Source: CAYJBH01 sp964370765 | GTDB lineage: Bacteria > Bacillota > Clostridia > Oscillospirales > Ruminococcaceae | DNA length: 9,417 bases | Reading direction: 5' to 3' | Assembly: GCA_964370765.1 (NCBI GenBank) | Contig: CAYJKW010000080.1 | Coordinates: 1 to 9,417, forward strand | Part shown: positions 1 through 7,017 of the stretch, one piece after another | Numbering within the stretch: the first letter of the stretch is position 1 | Layout of the letters: every line of letters begins with the position of its first letter | Program-made: the position numbers and the translations under genes | The notes under the pieces: model-generated | Told to the model about the DNA's origin: nothing | Database searches by the model: none | What the model saw: only the letters and a program-made list of their open reading frames with translations

Positions 1-1359
1 TCCAATGCATCGGCAAAGCTTGCTTGTGTAATAGTTATCGGTTTTTTTCCTGTAATAGGTATTCCTTTATACTTTTTTTTCGGAGAAAAAGAACTATCGA
101 AAAAATTACGAATTAAGTTTGAAAAAACCCGTGATTACTTTACAACCAAATACGAATATAGCCAAAATAACGTAAAAGAAATTGAGGCATGGTATCCTAC
201 AATAGCAGGATCTTTTAAATATCTTGAAAATCGATGCGGTTTTCCGGTATATAAAAATACCGATATTAACTATTATTCTACCGGTGAGGATCTATATAAA
301 GATATACTAACCGAGCTTAAAAATGCAAAAAATCACATCTATCTTGAGTTTTTTATTATTAACGAAGGCAAGATGTGGACCTCTATAATATCTATACTTA
401 AAGAAAAGGCCGCATCAGGTGTAGATGTTAGGCTTATCTACGACGATGTTGGTTGTATAGATAGATTGCCTGCAAACTTTCCGGCAAGAATGTCTGCATT
501 TAATATAAAAACGGTGGCCTTTAATCGCTTTGTTCCATTTCTATCGGCGGTAATGAACCATCGTGATCATAGGAAGATAATTGTTATTGACTCTTTAATT
601 GCATATACAGGCGGAATGAATATAGCCGATGAATATATTAATGAACTTAACCGTTTTGGTCACTGGAAAGATTCCGGAATAAAGCTTATGGGGGACGGAG
701 CCTATGGGCTTAGTTTGCTGTTTCTTGAGATGTGGAATACCTTGGTTAAACCATACGATAATCTTGATAAAATAGTAAAGCCGCAATATATATCAACAAA
801 CATTAATAAGTATGACAGTTTTGTACAACCTTTTGCCGACTCCCCTCTTAACTATGATGAGATATCGGAAAATTTATATCACGATATTTTGGGAAGTGCT
901 GCAAAATATGTGTATATTTTTACGCCATATGTTGTTATCGACTCATCTATGACAAAGGCTATCTGCCGTACTGCAAAGCGTGGTGTTGATGTAAGATTGG
1001 TTACCCCTGCAATACCGGATAAATACCTTGTTCATCGACTTACCAGATCTAACTATCTACCGTTAATATCAGCTGGTGTAAAAATTTATGAATATTCTCC
1101 GGGGTTTTTGCATGCAAAGAACATTATATCGGATGATTTAGTGGGGATAGTAGGGACAATAAATCTTGACTTTAGAAGTTTAAACCTACATTTTGAATGT
1201 GGTGTCCTTATGCATGACAGTGCTACTATAAAAAGCATGAAAAAAGATTTCTTAACAACCCTACAATCCTGCAAAAACATAACGGTAAACGACTGTAAAA
1301 CAAACTTTTTTGGTATGTTTTGTGATGCAATACTTAGAGTTTTTGCACCGCTTATGTAA
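1..1359 (+). CDS. cls: Cardiolipin synthase, phospholipase D superfamily (5' end cut by window)
   Basis: This membrane enzyme makes cardiolipin by condensing two phosphatidylglycerol molecules and releasing glycerol. The frame is open from base 1, giving 452 visible residues, so the ATG at 373 is internal. Visible residues 6-27 form a hydrophobic segment followed by FFFGEKE, which matches the second N-terminal transmembrane helix of bacterial Cls. The first helix and the start, perhaps 30-60 residues, lie outside the window. Two PLD catalytic motifs (HxKxxxxD) are present: HRKIIVID at about residues 190-197, followed by TGGMNIADEY, and HAKNIISD at about 371-378, followed by GTINLDFRSL. The C-terminus, ending in FAPLM, looks complete. 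The family is usually about 480-510 residues. The family call is firm. The exact lipid substrate cannot be proved from sequence, because some Cls paralogues use other phospholipids. Confidence 0.93.
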   Translation, partial: SNASAKLACVIVIGFFPVIGIPLYFFFGEKELSKKLRIKFEKTRDYFTTKYEYSQNNVKEIEAWYPTIAGSFKYLENRCGFPVYKNTDINYYSTGEDLYKDILTELKNAKNHIYLEFFIINEGKMWTSIISILKEKAASGVDVRLIYDDVGCIDRLPANFPARMSAFNIKTVAFNRFVPFLSAVMNHRDHRKIIVIDSLIAYTGGMNIADEYINELNRFGHWKDSGIKLMGDGAYGLSLLFLEMWNTLVKPYDNLDKIVKPQYISTNINKYDSFVQPFADSPLNYDEISENLYHDILGSAAKYVYIFTPYVVIDSSMTKAICRTAKRGVDVRLVTPAIPDKYLVHRLTRSNYLPLISAGVKIYEYSPGFLHAKNIISDDLVGIVGTINLDFRSLNLHFECGVLMHDSATIKSMKKDFLTTLQSCKNITVNDCKTNFFGMFCDAILRVFAPLM

Positions 1360-1414
1360 TGTATTATTAAAATACTATCGGATTAACCGGACTATTCACT
1401 GTAAACTAGACATT

Positions 1415-1455
1415 AAAAAAGCAAGGAATAAGTTTTAGCTTATCCTTGCTTTTTT
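1415..1455. terminator. Bidirectional intrinsic terminator between cls and the his operon
   Basis: The arm at 1415-1432 (six A, then GCAAGGAATAAG) pairs with 1439-1455 (CTTATCCTTGC, then six T), with one bulged A at 1427 and a 6-base loop at 1433-1438. The A tract on one side and the T tract on the other give a U-tailed hairpin on either strand. It lies 55 bases after the cls stop and 3 bases after the GNAT stop, so it fits a shared terminator for the two convergent transcription units. Confidence 0.85.
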
Positions 1456-1457
1456 GT

Positions 1458-1970
1458 TTAACCGGGAAATATTTCTTTTACATACTCTATTGTGCCGTTA
1501 AGCTTAATAGTATTGCACCCTAAATTTATTGCCATAAAATTTTCATTCGGGATGTCAAATGGTGCTAATATACCAAAATCTATTGCAGGGCTATATCCAA
1601 GTTTTGGATAGTATTTTTCGCTACCAAGAACTACAACAATATCATAGCCAAGTTCTTTTGCAACTTCATGTCCTTTGCAAATAAGTGTGCGCCCAACTCC
1701 GTTTCTTTGAGCTGACGGTAGTACAGATAGTGGAGCTAGTGCAAGTATCGTTTTATCATTAACCTTTGCCTTAGTAAACATAATATGGCCTATTAATTTA
1801 CCGTTATCCTCGGCTACAAGTGATAGCTGTGGAATATATCCGGTGCTATCTCTAAGCCGATTAACTAGCCTATGTTCGTTTTTATCGCTATGCTCCGCAG
1901 TTTCAAATGCAGACTTAACTAAGGCTTCTACCTCAATAAAATCAGCGCTATTTTCTTGGCGTATAATCAT
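1458..1970 (-). CDS. GNAT-family N-acetyltransferase, YhbS-like, last gene of the his operon
   Basis: This 170-residue protein has the Gcn5-related N-acetyltransferase fold and should move an acetyl group from acetyl-CoA to an unidentified acceptor. The acetyl-CoA pyrophosphate loop QRNGVG is at residues 88-93, after the core strand LAPLSVLP (77-84). Next come the helix GHEVAKELGY and the strand IVVVLGS, and YYPKLGY (120-126) is the common YYxxxGF/Y motif of this family. The overall pattern resembles the COG3153/YhbS group. The ATG lies 2 bases after the hisE stop, and its likely Shine-Dalgarno AGGA is inside the end of hisE, so it is co-transcribed and probably translationally coupled with hisE. 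The operon terminator follows directly. Nothing in the sequence identifies the substrate. A link to histidine synthesis is only suggested by position, and it may be a passenger gene. Confidence 0.85.
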   Translation of the reverse strand: MIIRQENSADFIEVEALVKSAFETAEHSDKNEHRLVNRLRDSTGYIPQLSLVAEDNGKLIGHIMFTKAKVNDKTILALAPLSVLPSAQRNGVGRTLICKGHEVAKELGYDIVVVLGSEKYYPKLGYSPAIDFGILAPFDIPNENFMAINLGCNTIKLNGTIEYVKEIFPG

Positions 1971-1972
1971 TA

Positions 1973-2293
1973 CTATGTGTTCCTGTCGGTTTTTTTCATC
2001 TGTTTTAGATTGCCAAGTTTTTCAGCTCGCTTTTTAAGCTCTGCTTCTATATCTTCAAGCGGTATATCTTTATATGCAACTAAAACGAGAGAATGGTAAA
2101 GCATATCACATAACTCGTTAACAAGCTCTGTCTTATCATCGTTTTTTGATGCAATGATAGCCTCGGATGTTTCCTCCCCTATCTTCTTTAGTATCTTATC
2201 TTCACCCTGCTCAAACAGGTATGCTGTATAGCTACCGCTATCCTTTGCCTCTTTGCGCTGTTTTATAACTTCATATAGATTCTGTATTACCAT
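1973..2293 (-). CDS. hisE: Phosphoribosyl-ATP pyrophosphatase HisE
   Basis: This cytoplasmic enzyme catalyses the second step of histidine synthesis, hydrolysing phosphoribosyl-ATP to phosphoribosyl-AMP and pyrophosphate. The 106-residue length is normal for stand-alone HisE. It shows GSYT (20-23) and the all-alpha NTP-pyrophosphatase metal motif: E40, E41 and E44 in KIGEETSE, then E60 and D63 in NELCDML. The ATG is preceded by AAGGAG with an 8-base spacer, inside the end of hisI. It overlaps hisI by 7 bases in a different frame, so coupling is likely. HisI and HisE are fused in many bacteria but are separate here. Each has its own start and a full domain, so this does not look like a broken hisIE. 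Confidence 0.95.
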   Translation of the reverse strand: MVIQNLYEVIKQRKEAKDSGSYTAYLFEQGEDKILKKIGEETSEAIIASKNDDKTELVNELCDMLYHSLVLVAYKDIPLEDIEAELKKRAEKLGNLKQMKKTDRNT

Positions 2294-2607
2294 GTTTTTA
2301 TCTCCTTATAAAAGCAACTATACTCCCCTGTGTGGCAGGCAACCCCTTGTTGTTCTACCTTGATTAACAATGTGTCATCATCACAATCCGCCATAATAGA
2401 TAAAACTTTTTGTAGATGCCCTGAAGTAGCTCCCTTGTTCCATAATTCTTGCCTTGATCTGCTATAAAACCAGGTATATCCTGTTTCCAATGTTTTGGAT
2501 AAAGACTCCTCGTTCATGTATGCAAGCATTAAAACTGCATTGGTGTCAGCTGCCTGTACAATTGTTGGGATTAAATCCCCTTTTTTGAATAATGACTTTA
2601 TATCCAT
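2287..2607 (-). CDS. hisI: Phosphoribosyl-AMP cyclohydrolase HisI
   Basis: This zinc enzyme catalyses the third step of histidine synthesis, opening the adenine ring of phosphoribosyl-AMP to give ProFAR. It has 106 residues, typical of the single-domain form. The diagnostic motifs are intact: WFYSRSRQELWNKGATSGHLQ (46-66), with DCDDDTLL (74-81) holding the metal-binding aspartates, and ACHTGEYSCF (90-99). The expected zinc cysteines are C75, C91 and C98, with the 16- and 7-residue spacing known for this family. The start overlaps the hisA stop as TAATG, with AGGTGG 9 bases upstream of the ATG. It sits directly after hisA, where hisF is often found between the two genes. Confidence 0.96.
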   Translation of the reverse strand: MDIKSLFKKGDLIPTIVQAADTNAVLMLAYMNEESLSKTLETGYTWFYSRSRQELWNKGATSGHLQKVLSIMADCDDDTLLIKVEQQGVACHTGEYSCFYKEIKTW

Positions 2608-3326
2608 TAGTCTTTACCACCTGCTACTGCCACTGCTTCGGTAAGTGAGAATTTACCGTGATAAAGTGATTTGCCACAGATAGCGCCATCTACACCGATA
2701 TCTTTTAAAATTTTAATATCCTCTATAGAGTGGATTCCACCGCTTGCTAGCAGTGTACAGCCCACAGCCTCACGTAGTGCCTTTGTCTGCTCGATATTTG
2801 GACCTGAAAGTGTTCCGTCTTTTGAAATATCGGTAAATATGATTGTGGATATACCCATGTCTGCACATTGGCGTGCAAAATCAATATAACCCACACGAGA
2901 GCTATCTATCCACCCATCTGTGGCTACAAAACCATCCCTTGCATCGATGCCTACGGCGATCTTATCGCCATAGCTTGTAGCAAGGTCTTTTAGAAGCCCC
3001 GGATCCTTTAATGCAGTAGTACCAAGAATGACACGGTCAACCCCTGCATCGATATAATGCTTTACAGTATGAATATTTCTAATGCCACCGCCAACTTCAA
3101 CAAAACCCTTAAAAATCTCTCTTGCTTCACAGATAAGGTCAAAATTTTCGGCAATACCAAGTTTTGCTCCATCAAGATCAACAAGATGAAGGTTTGAGCA
3201 CTCTTTATTAAAATTTAGTGCAGTATCAATAACACTTGTAGCCACCTGCTCTGCCGTATTAAAGTCACCTTTATAAAGCCTTACAGGAAGTCCATTTTTA
3301 ATATCTATTGCCGGAAAAATTAACAT
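2607..3326 (-). CDS. hisA: ProFAR isomerase HisA
   Basis: This (beta/alpha)8-barrel enzyme isomerises ProFAR to PRFAR (an Amadori rearrangement), the fourth step of histidine synthesis. Its 239 residues are the normal size. Catalytic D8 lies in FPAIDIKNG, and the second catalytic aspartate is probably D128 in VGIDARDG. The two half-barrel phosphate sites are visible as GGGIRN (79-84) and ASGGI (194-198). TDISKDGTLSGPN (165-177) is also typical. The N-terminal LIFPAIDIKNGLPVRL is that of HisA rather than HisF. The ATG overlaps the hisB stop as TAATG, with AAGGAG 7 bases upstream. PRFAR is normally the substrate of HisH-HisF, and neither of those genes is in this operon. Confidence 0.96.
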   Translation of the reverse strand: MLIFPAIDIKNGLPVRLYKGDFNTAEQVATSVIDTALNFNKECSNLHLVDLDGAKLGIAENFDLICEAREIFKGFVEVGGGIRNIHTVKHYIDAGVDRVILGTTALKDPGLLKDLATSYGDKIAVGIDARDGFVATDGWIDSSRVGYIDFARQCADMGISTIIFTDISKDGTLSGPNIEQTKALREAVGCTLLASGGIHSIEDIKILKDIGVDGAICGKSLYHGKFSLTEAVAVAGGKD

Positions 3327-3907
3327 TATAACACTCCTTTTGTTGACATTATTTCGTTTCCATTTATCTTTGATGCAGAGCCTAATGCCCTACCAAAAGC
3401 TTTGAATAGAGCCTCTAAAATATGATGTGGATTGCTACCATACTCAACCCTAAGGTGAAGCGTAATACCTGAATTAACTGAAAATGCATAAAAGAACTCT
3501 TCGGCAAGTGCTACATCAAACCCCGGCATCGTGACCCCTTTTAGCTGATCTGCGTTATAGACAAGGTAGGGTCTTGCGCTGATATCTACGCTACAAAAAG
3601 CAAGTGATTCGTCCATAGGTATAAATACATGTGAAAACCTTGATATTCCCTTTTTATCGCCTACTGCCTGCTTAAATGCCTGTCCAAGTACAATTCCGAT
3701 ATCTTCTACCGTATGATGCATATCAACATCAAGGTCACCTTTAGCAACAATATTTAGCGCAAAACCACCATGAAATGCTGCAGAGTTTAGCATATGGTCG
3801 AAAAAACCTATACCGGTACTAATAGCATTATCACCTACTCTGTCCATTGATATGGAAAGTTCTATTTCGGTTTCTTTTGTTGTACGTTTGATAGTTGCTT
3901 CTCTCAT
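3326..3907 (-). CDS. hisB: Imidazoleglycerol-phosphate dehydratase HisB
   Basis: This manganese enzyme dehydrates imidazole-glycerol phosphate to imidazole-acetol phosphate. At 193 residues it is the monofunctional form, without the N-terminal histidinol-phosphatase domain of enterobacterial HisB. The duplicated metal-binding pattern is intact: FFDHML (35-40), HHTVED (64-69), PMDE (97-100) and NPHHILEALFKAFGRAL (159-175). The usual SGRP motif reads SARP (110-113), a mild change. The start lies 19 bases after hisD with AAAGGCGG 8 bases upstream, which is the largest gap inside the operon. The product is normally used by the aminotransferase HisC, which is not encoded here. The phosphatase needed after HisC is not here either. 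Confidence 0.96.
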   Translation of the reverse strand: MREATIKRTTKETEIELSISMDRVGDNAISTGIGFFDHMLNSAAFHGGFALNIVAKGDLDVDMHHTVEDIGIVLGQAFKQAVGDKKGISRFSHVFIPMDESLAFCSVDISARPYLVYNADQLKGVTMPGFDVALAEEFFYAFSVNSGITLHLRVEYGSNPHHILEALFKAFGRALGSASKINGNEIMSTKGVL

Positions 3908-3926
3908 ATTTTTGACCGCCTTTATT

Positions 3927-5225
3927 TTATTTTCTTATATCCAGACTTGCCTTATGTGCCGTTAATCCCTCTACATCGGCTATACGTCCTGCACAGCTAC
4001 GTAAAGATTCAAATTCGTCCTTGCTTAGATGTATGTAGGAAGATCTTTTAAGGTAGCTCTCTACCGAAAGTGGAGAGAAAAAGCGCGCACTTCCGGATGT
4101 AGGCAATACATGGTTAGGTCCTGCAATATAATCTCCGATTGGTTCGGGCGAATATTCGCCAAGGAACACCGATCCCGCATTCTTTATAGAATCTAAAATG
4201 TCCATCGGCTTTTCGGTTAATATCTCAAGGTGTTCTGGCGCGATGCGATTTGCAATCTCTATTGCCTGAGACATGGTGTGATATACAAATGCAAATCCAA
4301 AGTTATCGATAGATTGAGATGCAATTTCTGAACGGCTTAGCTGCTCAAGTTGTTTTGCAATCTCTTTTGAAACTTTATTAGCCATAGACTCTGATGGACA
4401 TAAAAGTATCGATGATGCAAGTGGATCATGCTCCGCCTGTGAAAGCATATCAGCTGCAATATAACTAGGCTTAGCCTTATCATCAGCAATAATCAATACC
4501 TCGCTTGGACCGGCAATCATATCAATATCAACTGCACCAAACACCAACTGTTTAGCAGTTGCAACATAAATATTACCAGGACCACATATCTTATCAACTT
4601 TTTTTATTGTTTCGGTGCCGTATGCAAGTGCCGCTACGGCCTGTGCACCGCCAAGACTATATATTGATGTTGCGCCGGATATATGTGCAGCGGTTAGAAT
4701 AGCATCCCTTACAAAGGAATCTTCGTGTTGAAGTGTTTTAGGAGGAACTACCATAACTATTTCTTTAACCCCTGCTATACGTGCAGGAATTGCATTCATT
4801 AATACAGAGGATGGGTAGGCAGCTGTACCGCCAGGAACATATATTCCCACGCGCTCAAGTGGATGTACTCTTTGACCTAAAACACTTCCTTGATCGGTTG
4901 TGTATGAAAAACCATCCCTAAGTTGGCGACGATGGAAATCCTCTATTCTACCGGCTGCAATGAAAAGTGAATCATATAGCAAAGGGTTTTTAAGTTTTAA
5001 CCTTTTCGATGCAAGGGCTGCTTCATCCAGGCTGACCATAAAACTTTCGGGTGCAACACCGTCAAATTTTTCGGTGTATTCTCTTACTGCTGCATCACCA
5101 CGCTGCCTAACATCCTTAATAATAGCTGCTACACTTTCCCTTACATCGTCCGGGACTTCGTGCGCTCTGGATATTGCGGCATTCAACAATTTTTCAGACT
5201 CGTTAGCCTTGATAATCTTTAACAT
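3927..5225 (-). CDS. hisD: Histidinol dehydrogenase HisD
   Basis: This enzyme performs the last two steps, the NAD-dependent oxidation of L-histidinol through histidinal to L-histidine, with one zinc per active site. Its 432 residues are the normal length. Zinc ligands Q263 and H266 (SQAEHDP), D365 and H424, and the catalytic pair E331-H332 (APEHLE), have the same spacing as E. coli Q259, H262, D360, H419, E326 and H327. Other family blocks are GIYVPGGTAAYPSSVLM, KICGPGNIYVATAK and GPNHVLPTSGSARF. The start overlaps the hisZG stop as TAATG, with GGAGG about 10 bases upstream, so translation is probably coupled to hisZG. Confidence 0.97.
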   Translation of the reverse strand: MLKIIKANESEKLLNAAISRAHEVPDDVRESVAAIIKDVRQRGDAAVREYTEKFDGVAPESFMVSLDEAALASKRLKLKNPLLYDSLFIAAGRIEDFHRRQLRDGFSYTTDQGSVLGQRVHPLERVGIYVPGGTAAYPSSVLMNAIPARIAGVKEIVMVVPPKTLQHEDSFVRDAILTAAHISGATSIYSLGGAQAVAALAYGTETIKKVDKICGPGNIYVATAKQLVFGAVDIDMIAGPSEVLIIADDKAKPSYIAADMLSQAEHDPLASSILLCPSESMANKVSKEIAKQLEQLSRSEIASQSIDNFGFAFVYHTMSQAIEIANRIAPEHLEILTEKPMDILDSIKNAGSVFLGEYSPEPIGDYIAGPNHVLPTSGSARFFSPLSVESYLKRSSYIHLSKDEFESLRSCAGRIADVEGLTAHKASLDIRK

Positions 5226-6850
5226 TAGAGCTGTTCCTCCATTAGGGCTATTAGATTTTCTATCTCCTCTTTGCGCAGTTTCATAGATGGTACATTTGCA
5301 ATTATTCTTGCCGATATATCGCTAATCTCTTCAACAACGTCTAATCCATTTGCACGTAAAGTTTCTCCCGTTTCTACTATGTCTACTATCACATCGGCAA
5401 GCCCTAAAAGTGGTGCAAGTTCAACCGATCCATCAATCTTAATAATATCTATATTTAAACCCTTTGAAGTGAAAAATGAATTTGCAACTTTAGGGTATTT
5501 AGATGCAACTGTAAGTGTGCCGGTAACCTGATCATAGTCGAACCATTTTGGTGCAGCAACAGCAAAACGACATCTGCCAAAACCTGTATCTAATAACTCA
5601 TAGAAATCCCCGCCCTGTTCATCGATTGTATCTTTACCTACAAGACCAACATCACATACACCGTGGGTCACATAGGTGATAACATCGGCAGCTTTAGCCA
5701 GTATTAGCTCGTAACGTCCATTCGCTATTGGTATAATTAATTTTCTTGTGTTAGAGGTAAGCTCACTCATGTCAAGACCAGCAGCTTCCATAAGCTTACA
5801 GGCATCCTTTTGAAGCCGACCCTTTGTAAGCGCTATTCTTAGTGGGCGATTAACCAAGGATTTATCAGTAGCATTTATATCGAGTATAGCATCGACATTT
5901 ATAGCAAATCCTATTGCATTTTTATCTTCGCCAAACTGTCCATACAGGGCATCATACCTACCGCCGGAGAGTACAGCCTCACCTATTCCGGAAGAGTAGC
6001 CAGAAAAAACAACGCCGGTATAGTAACCAAATGATTGAACAAGTCCAAGGTCAAAACTAATTTTATCTTCAAATCCCAGTGCACAAAGTTCTTTGTGTAG
6101 AGATATAAGTCTATCAATAACAGCATCTGCGCCATCTACAACCGAAAACAGCTGCTTTGCACTCATCAATATCTCTAAATCGCCAAATAATCCCGGCATC
6201 TTGCTAAGTAGATTACAAACCTGTTCGTTTTCGGTGCTATATTGCAACAAAAATTCCTTTAATGCGGCTATGTTTTTTGCTCCCATATACTGCCGAAGCT
6301 GTTCATATTCGCTATGACTAAGTGGTAGTAGCGAAGCAACAGCATAAAACAGGCCTGCATGGCCAAGCTCAATCTTAAATTTTTCTAGACCTGCTACCTT
6401 GAGCGAATCAATAGCAAGCTTTAAAATTTCAAGGTCGGCATTAAATGTACTGTCAGCATTTATAAGCTCTACACCACACTGGCTGACCTCATGCCTTTTA
6501 CCTCCGTGTGCTATCTGTTTTTTGTAAACAGATTGATTATACGAAATTCTAAGCACCGAATCAACATTTTTAAATGAGCTGTTTACCATCCTTGCAATAG
6601 GTGAGCTGCTGTCACAGCGTAGTGCCATAAATCTACCGTCATAATCAGAAAAACGATAGCTTTTTTCTTCTACATACGCATTGCTCCTATCAAAAACATC
6701 CACATATTCAAATGTTGGGGTTGCAACAGTTCTGTATCCTGCTGATTTAAAACAGCTTAATATTGTAGCTTGTGTAGCTGCCTTTTGTTCGTAGCGTTCA
6801 AATAATGTATCTGCTGTGCCGTGTGGTAAACCTATCTTGTTTTTCTTCAT
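5225..6850 (-). CDS. hisZG: HisZ-HisG fusion: ATP phosphoribosyltransferase with its regulatory domain
   Basis: This protein catalyses the first committed step of histidine synthesis, ATP plus PRPP giving phosphoribosyl-ATP. It is one uninterrupted 541-residue frame made of two usually separate proteins. Residues 1 to about 324 are HisZ, a class II histidyl-tRNA synthetase paralogue, with HEVSQCGVELI (120-130), FGYYTGVVF (274-282), SGGRYDAL (295-302) and AIGFAI (312-317). Residues 325-336 form a short linker. Residues 337-541 are short-form HisG, with ALTKGRLQ (340-347), GVCDVGLVGKDTIDE (397-411), ASKYPKVANSFF (449-460) and the PRPP-binding stretch DIVETGETLRANGL (490-503). The C-terminal histidine-binding domain of long HisG is absent, as expected when HisZ carries feedback control. 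The HisZ motif-2-like segment reads LRCDSSSPIAR, not the usual LRPDxTPxIAR. The SD is modest (AGAGG, about 11 bases from the ATG). It is the first gene of the his operon. Confidence 0.93.
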   Translation of the reverse strand: MKKNKIGLPHGTADTLFERYEQKAATQATILSCFKSAGYRTVATPTFEYVDVFDRSNAYVEEKSYRFSDYDGRFMALRCDSSSPIARMVNSSFKNVDSVLRISYNQSVYKKQIAHGGKRHEVSQCGVELINADSTFNADLEILKLAIDSLKVAGLEKFKIELGHAGLFYAVASLLPLSHSEYEQLRQYMGAKNIAALKEFLLQYSTENEQVCNLLSKMPGLFGDLEILMSAKQLFSVVDGADAVIDRLISLHKELCALGFEDKISFDLGLVQSFGYYTGVVFSGYSSGIGEAVLSGGRYDALYGQFGEDKNAIGFAINVDAILDINATDKSLVNRPLRIALTKGRLQKDACKLMEAAGLDMSELTSNTRKLIIPIANGRYELILAKAADVITYVTHGVCDVGLVGKDTIDEQGGDFYELLDTGFGRCRFAVAAPKWFDYDQVTGTLTVASKYPKVANSFFTSKGLNIDIIKIDGSVELAPLLGLADVIVDIVETGETLRANGLDVVEEISDISARIIANVPSMKLRKEEIENLIALMEEQL

Positions 6851-6895
6851 TTGAAATTAGCCTCTTGTGTTTTTTATTAATTACAGTAAGCCTCT

Positions 6896-6924
6896 GTTAT
6901 ATATTATTTATGGTTTGTTATAAA
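6896..6924 (-). promoter_or_regulatory. Candidate promoter of the his operon
   Basis: On the minus strand, TTTATA (6919-6924) and TATAAC (6896-6901) are separated by 17 bases, which gives a start near 6889 and a leader of about 39 bases before hisZG. Each box is an imperfect sigma-A match in very AT-rich DNA, so the call is tentative. The leader is too short for a T-box riboswitch, and no histidine-rich leader peptide is visible. Confidence 0.4.
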
Positions 6925-6941
6925 CTTTTATTAAATTGGAA

Positions 6942-6965
6942 TAATTCTATTGACCGATAGAATTA
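6942..6965. promoter_or_regulatory. Perfect 9+9 bp palindrome, candidate operator over the flavin reductase -35 box
   Basis: TAATTCTAT (6942-6950) and its exact reverse complement ATAGAATTA (6957-6965) flank the six bases TGACCG. The -35 hexamer at 6950-6955 lies in the centre, so a dimeric regulator bound here would block RNA polymerase at this promoter. The site also lies 17 bases upstream of the proposed his -35 box. The regulator is unknown and is not encoded next to the site in this window. Confidence 0.6.
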
Positions 6966-6978
6966 AAGGTTTTATAAT
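6950..6978 (+). promoter_or_regulatory. Near-consensus sigma-A promoter of the flavin reductase gene
   Basis: TTGACC (6950-6955) and a perfect TATAAT (6973-6978) are separated by exactly 17 bases. Transcription should start near 6985, leaving a leader of about 33 bases before the ATG at 7018. This is the strongest promoter match in the window. Confidence 0.8.
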
Positions 6979-7007
6979 TACAATATAATTATATATAAAC
7001 AATTTAT

Positions 7008-7013
7008 AGGAGG
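7008..7013 (+). promoter_or_regulatory. Consensus ribosome binding site of the flavin reductase gene
   Basis: A perfect AGGAGG lies only 4 bases before the ATG at 7018, which is shorter than the usual 5-9 base spacing. It still fixes this ATG as the start, since the next in-frame ATG is far inside the conserved domain. Confidence 0.75.
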
Positions 7014-7017
7014 CTTT

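Noticed and set aside
373..1359. ATG at 373 as the start of the phospholipase D-type gene
   Set aside because: The same frame is open back to base 1 and encodes conserved Cls sequence with a transmembrane helix, so this ATG is internal.
1973..2607. hisI and hisE as a frameshifted hisIE fusion
   Set aside because: Each has its own start, a good SD, a complete domain and a natural terminus, and separate hisI and hisE genes are common.
4900..5531. Two plus-strand frames antisense to hisD and hisZG
   Set aside because: Both are shadows of strongly conserved coding sequence, and their translations look like low-complexity antisense products.
6851..6900. T-box riboswitch or histidine attenuator before the his operon
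   Set aside because: The leader predicted from the candidate promoter is only about 39 bases, with no T-box core, specifier hairpin or histidine-codon run.
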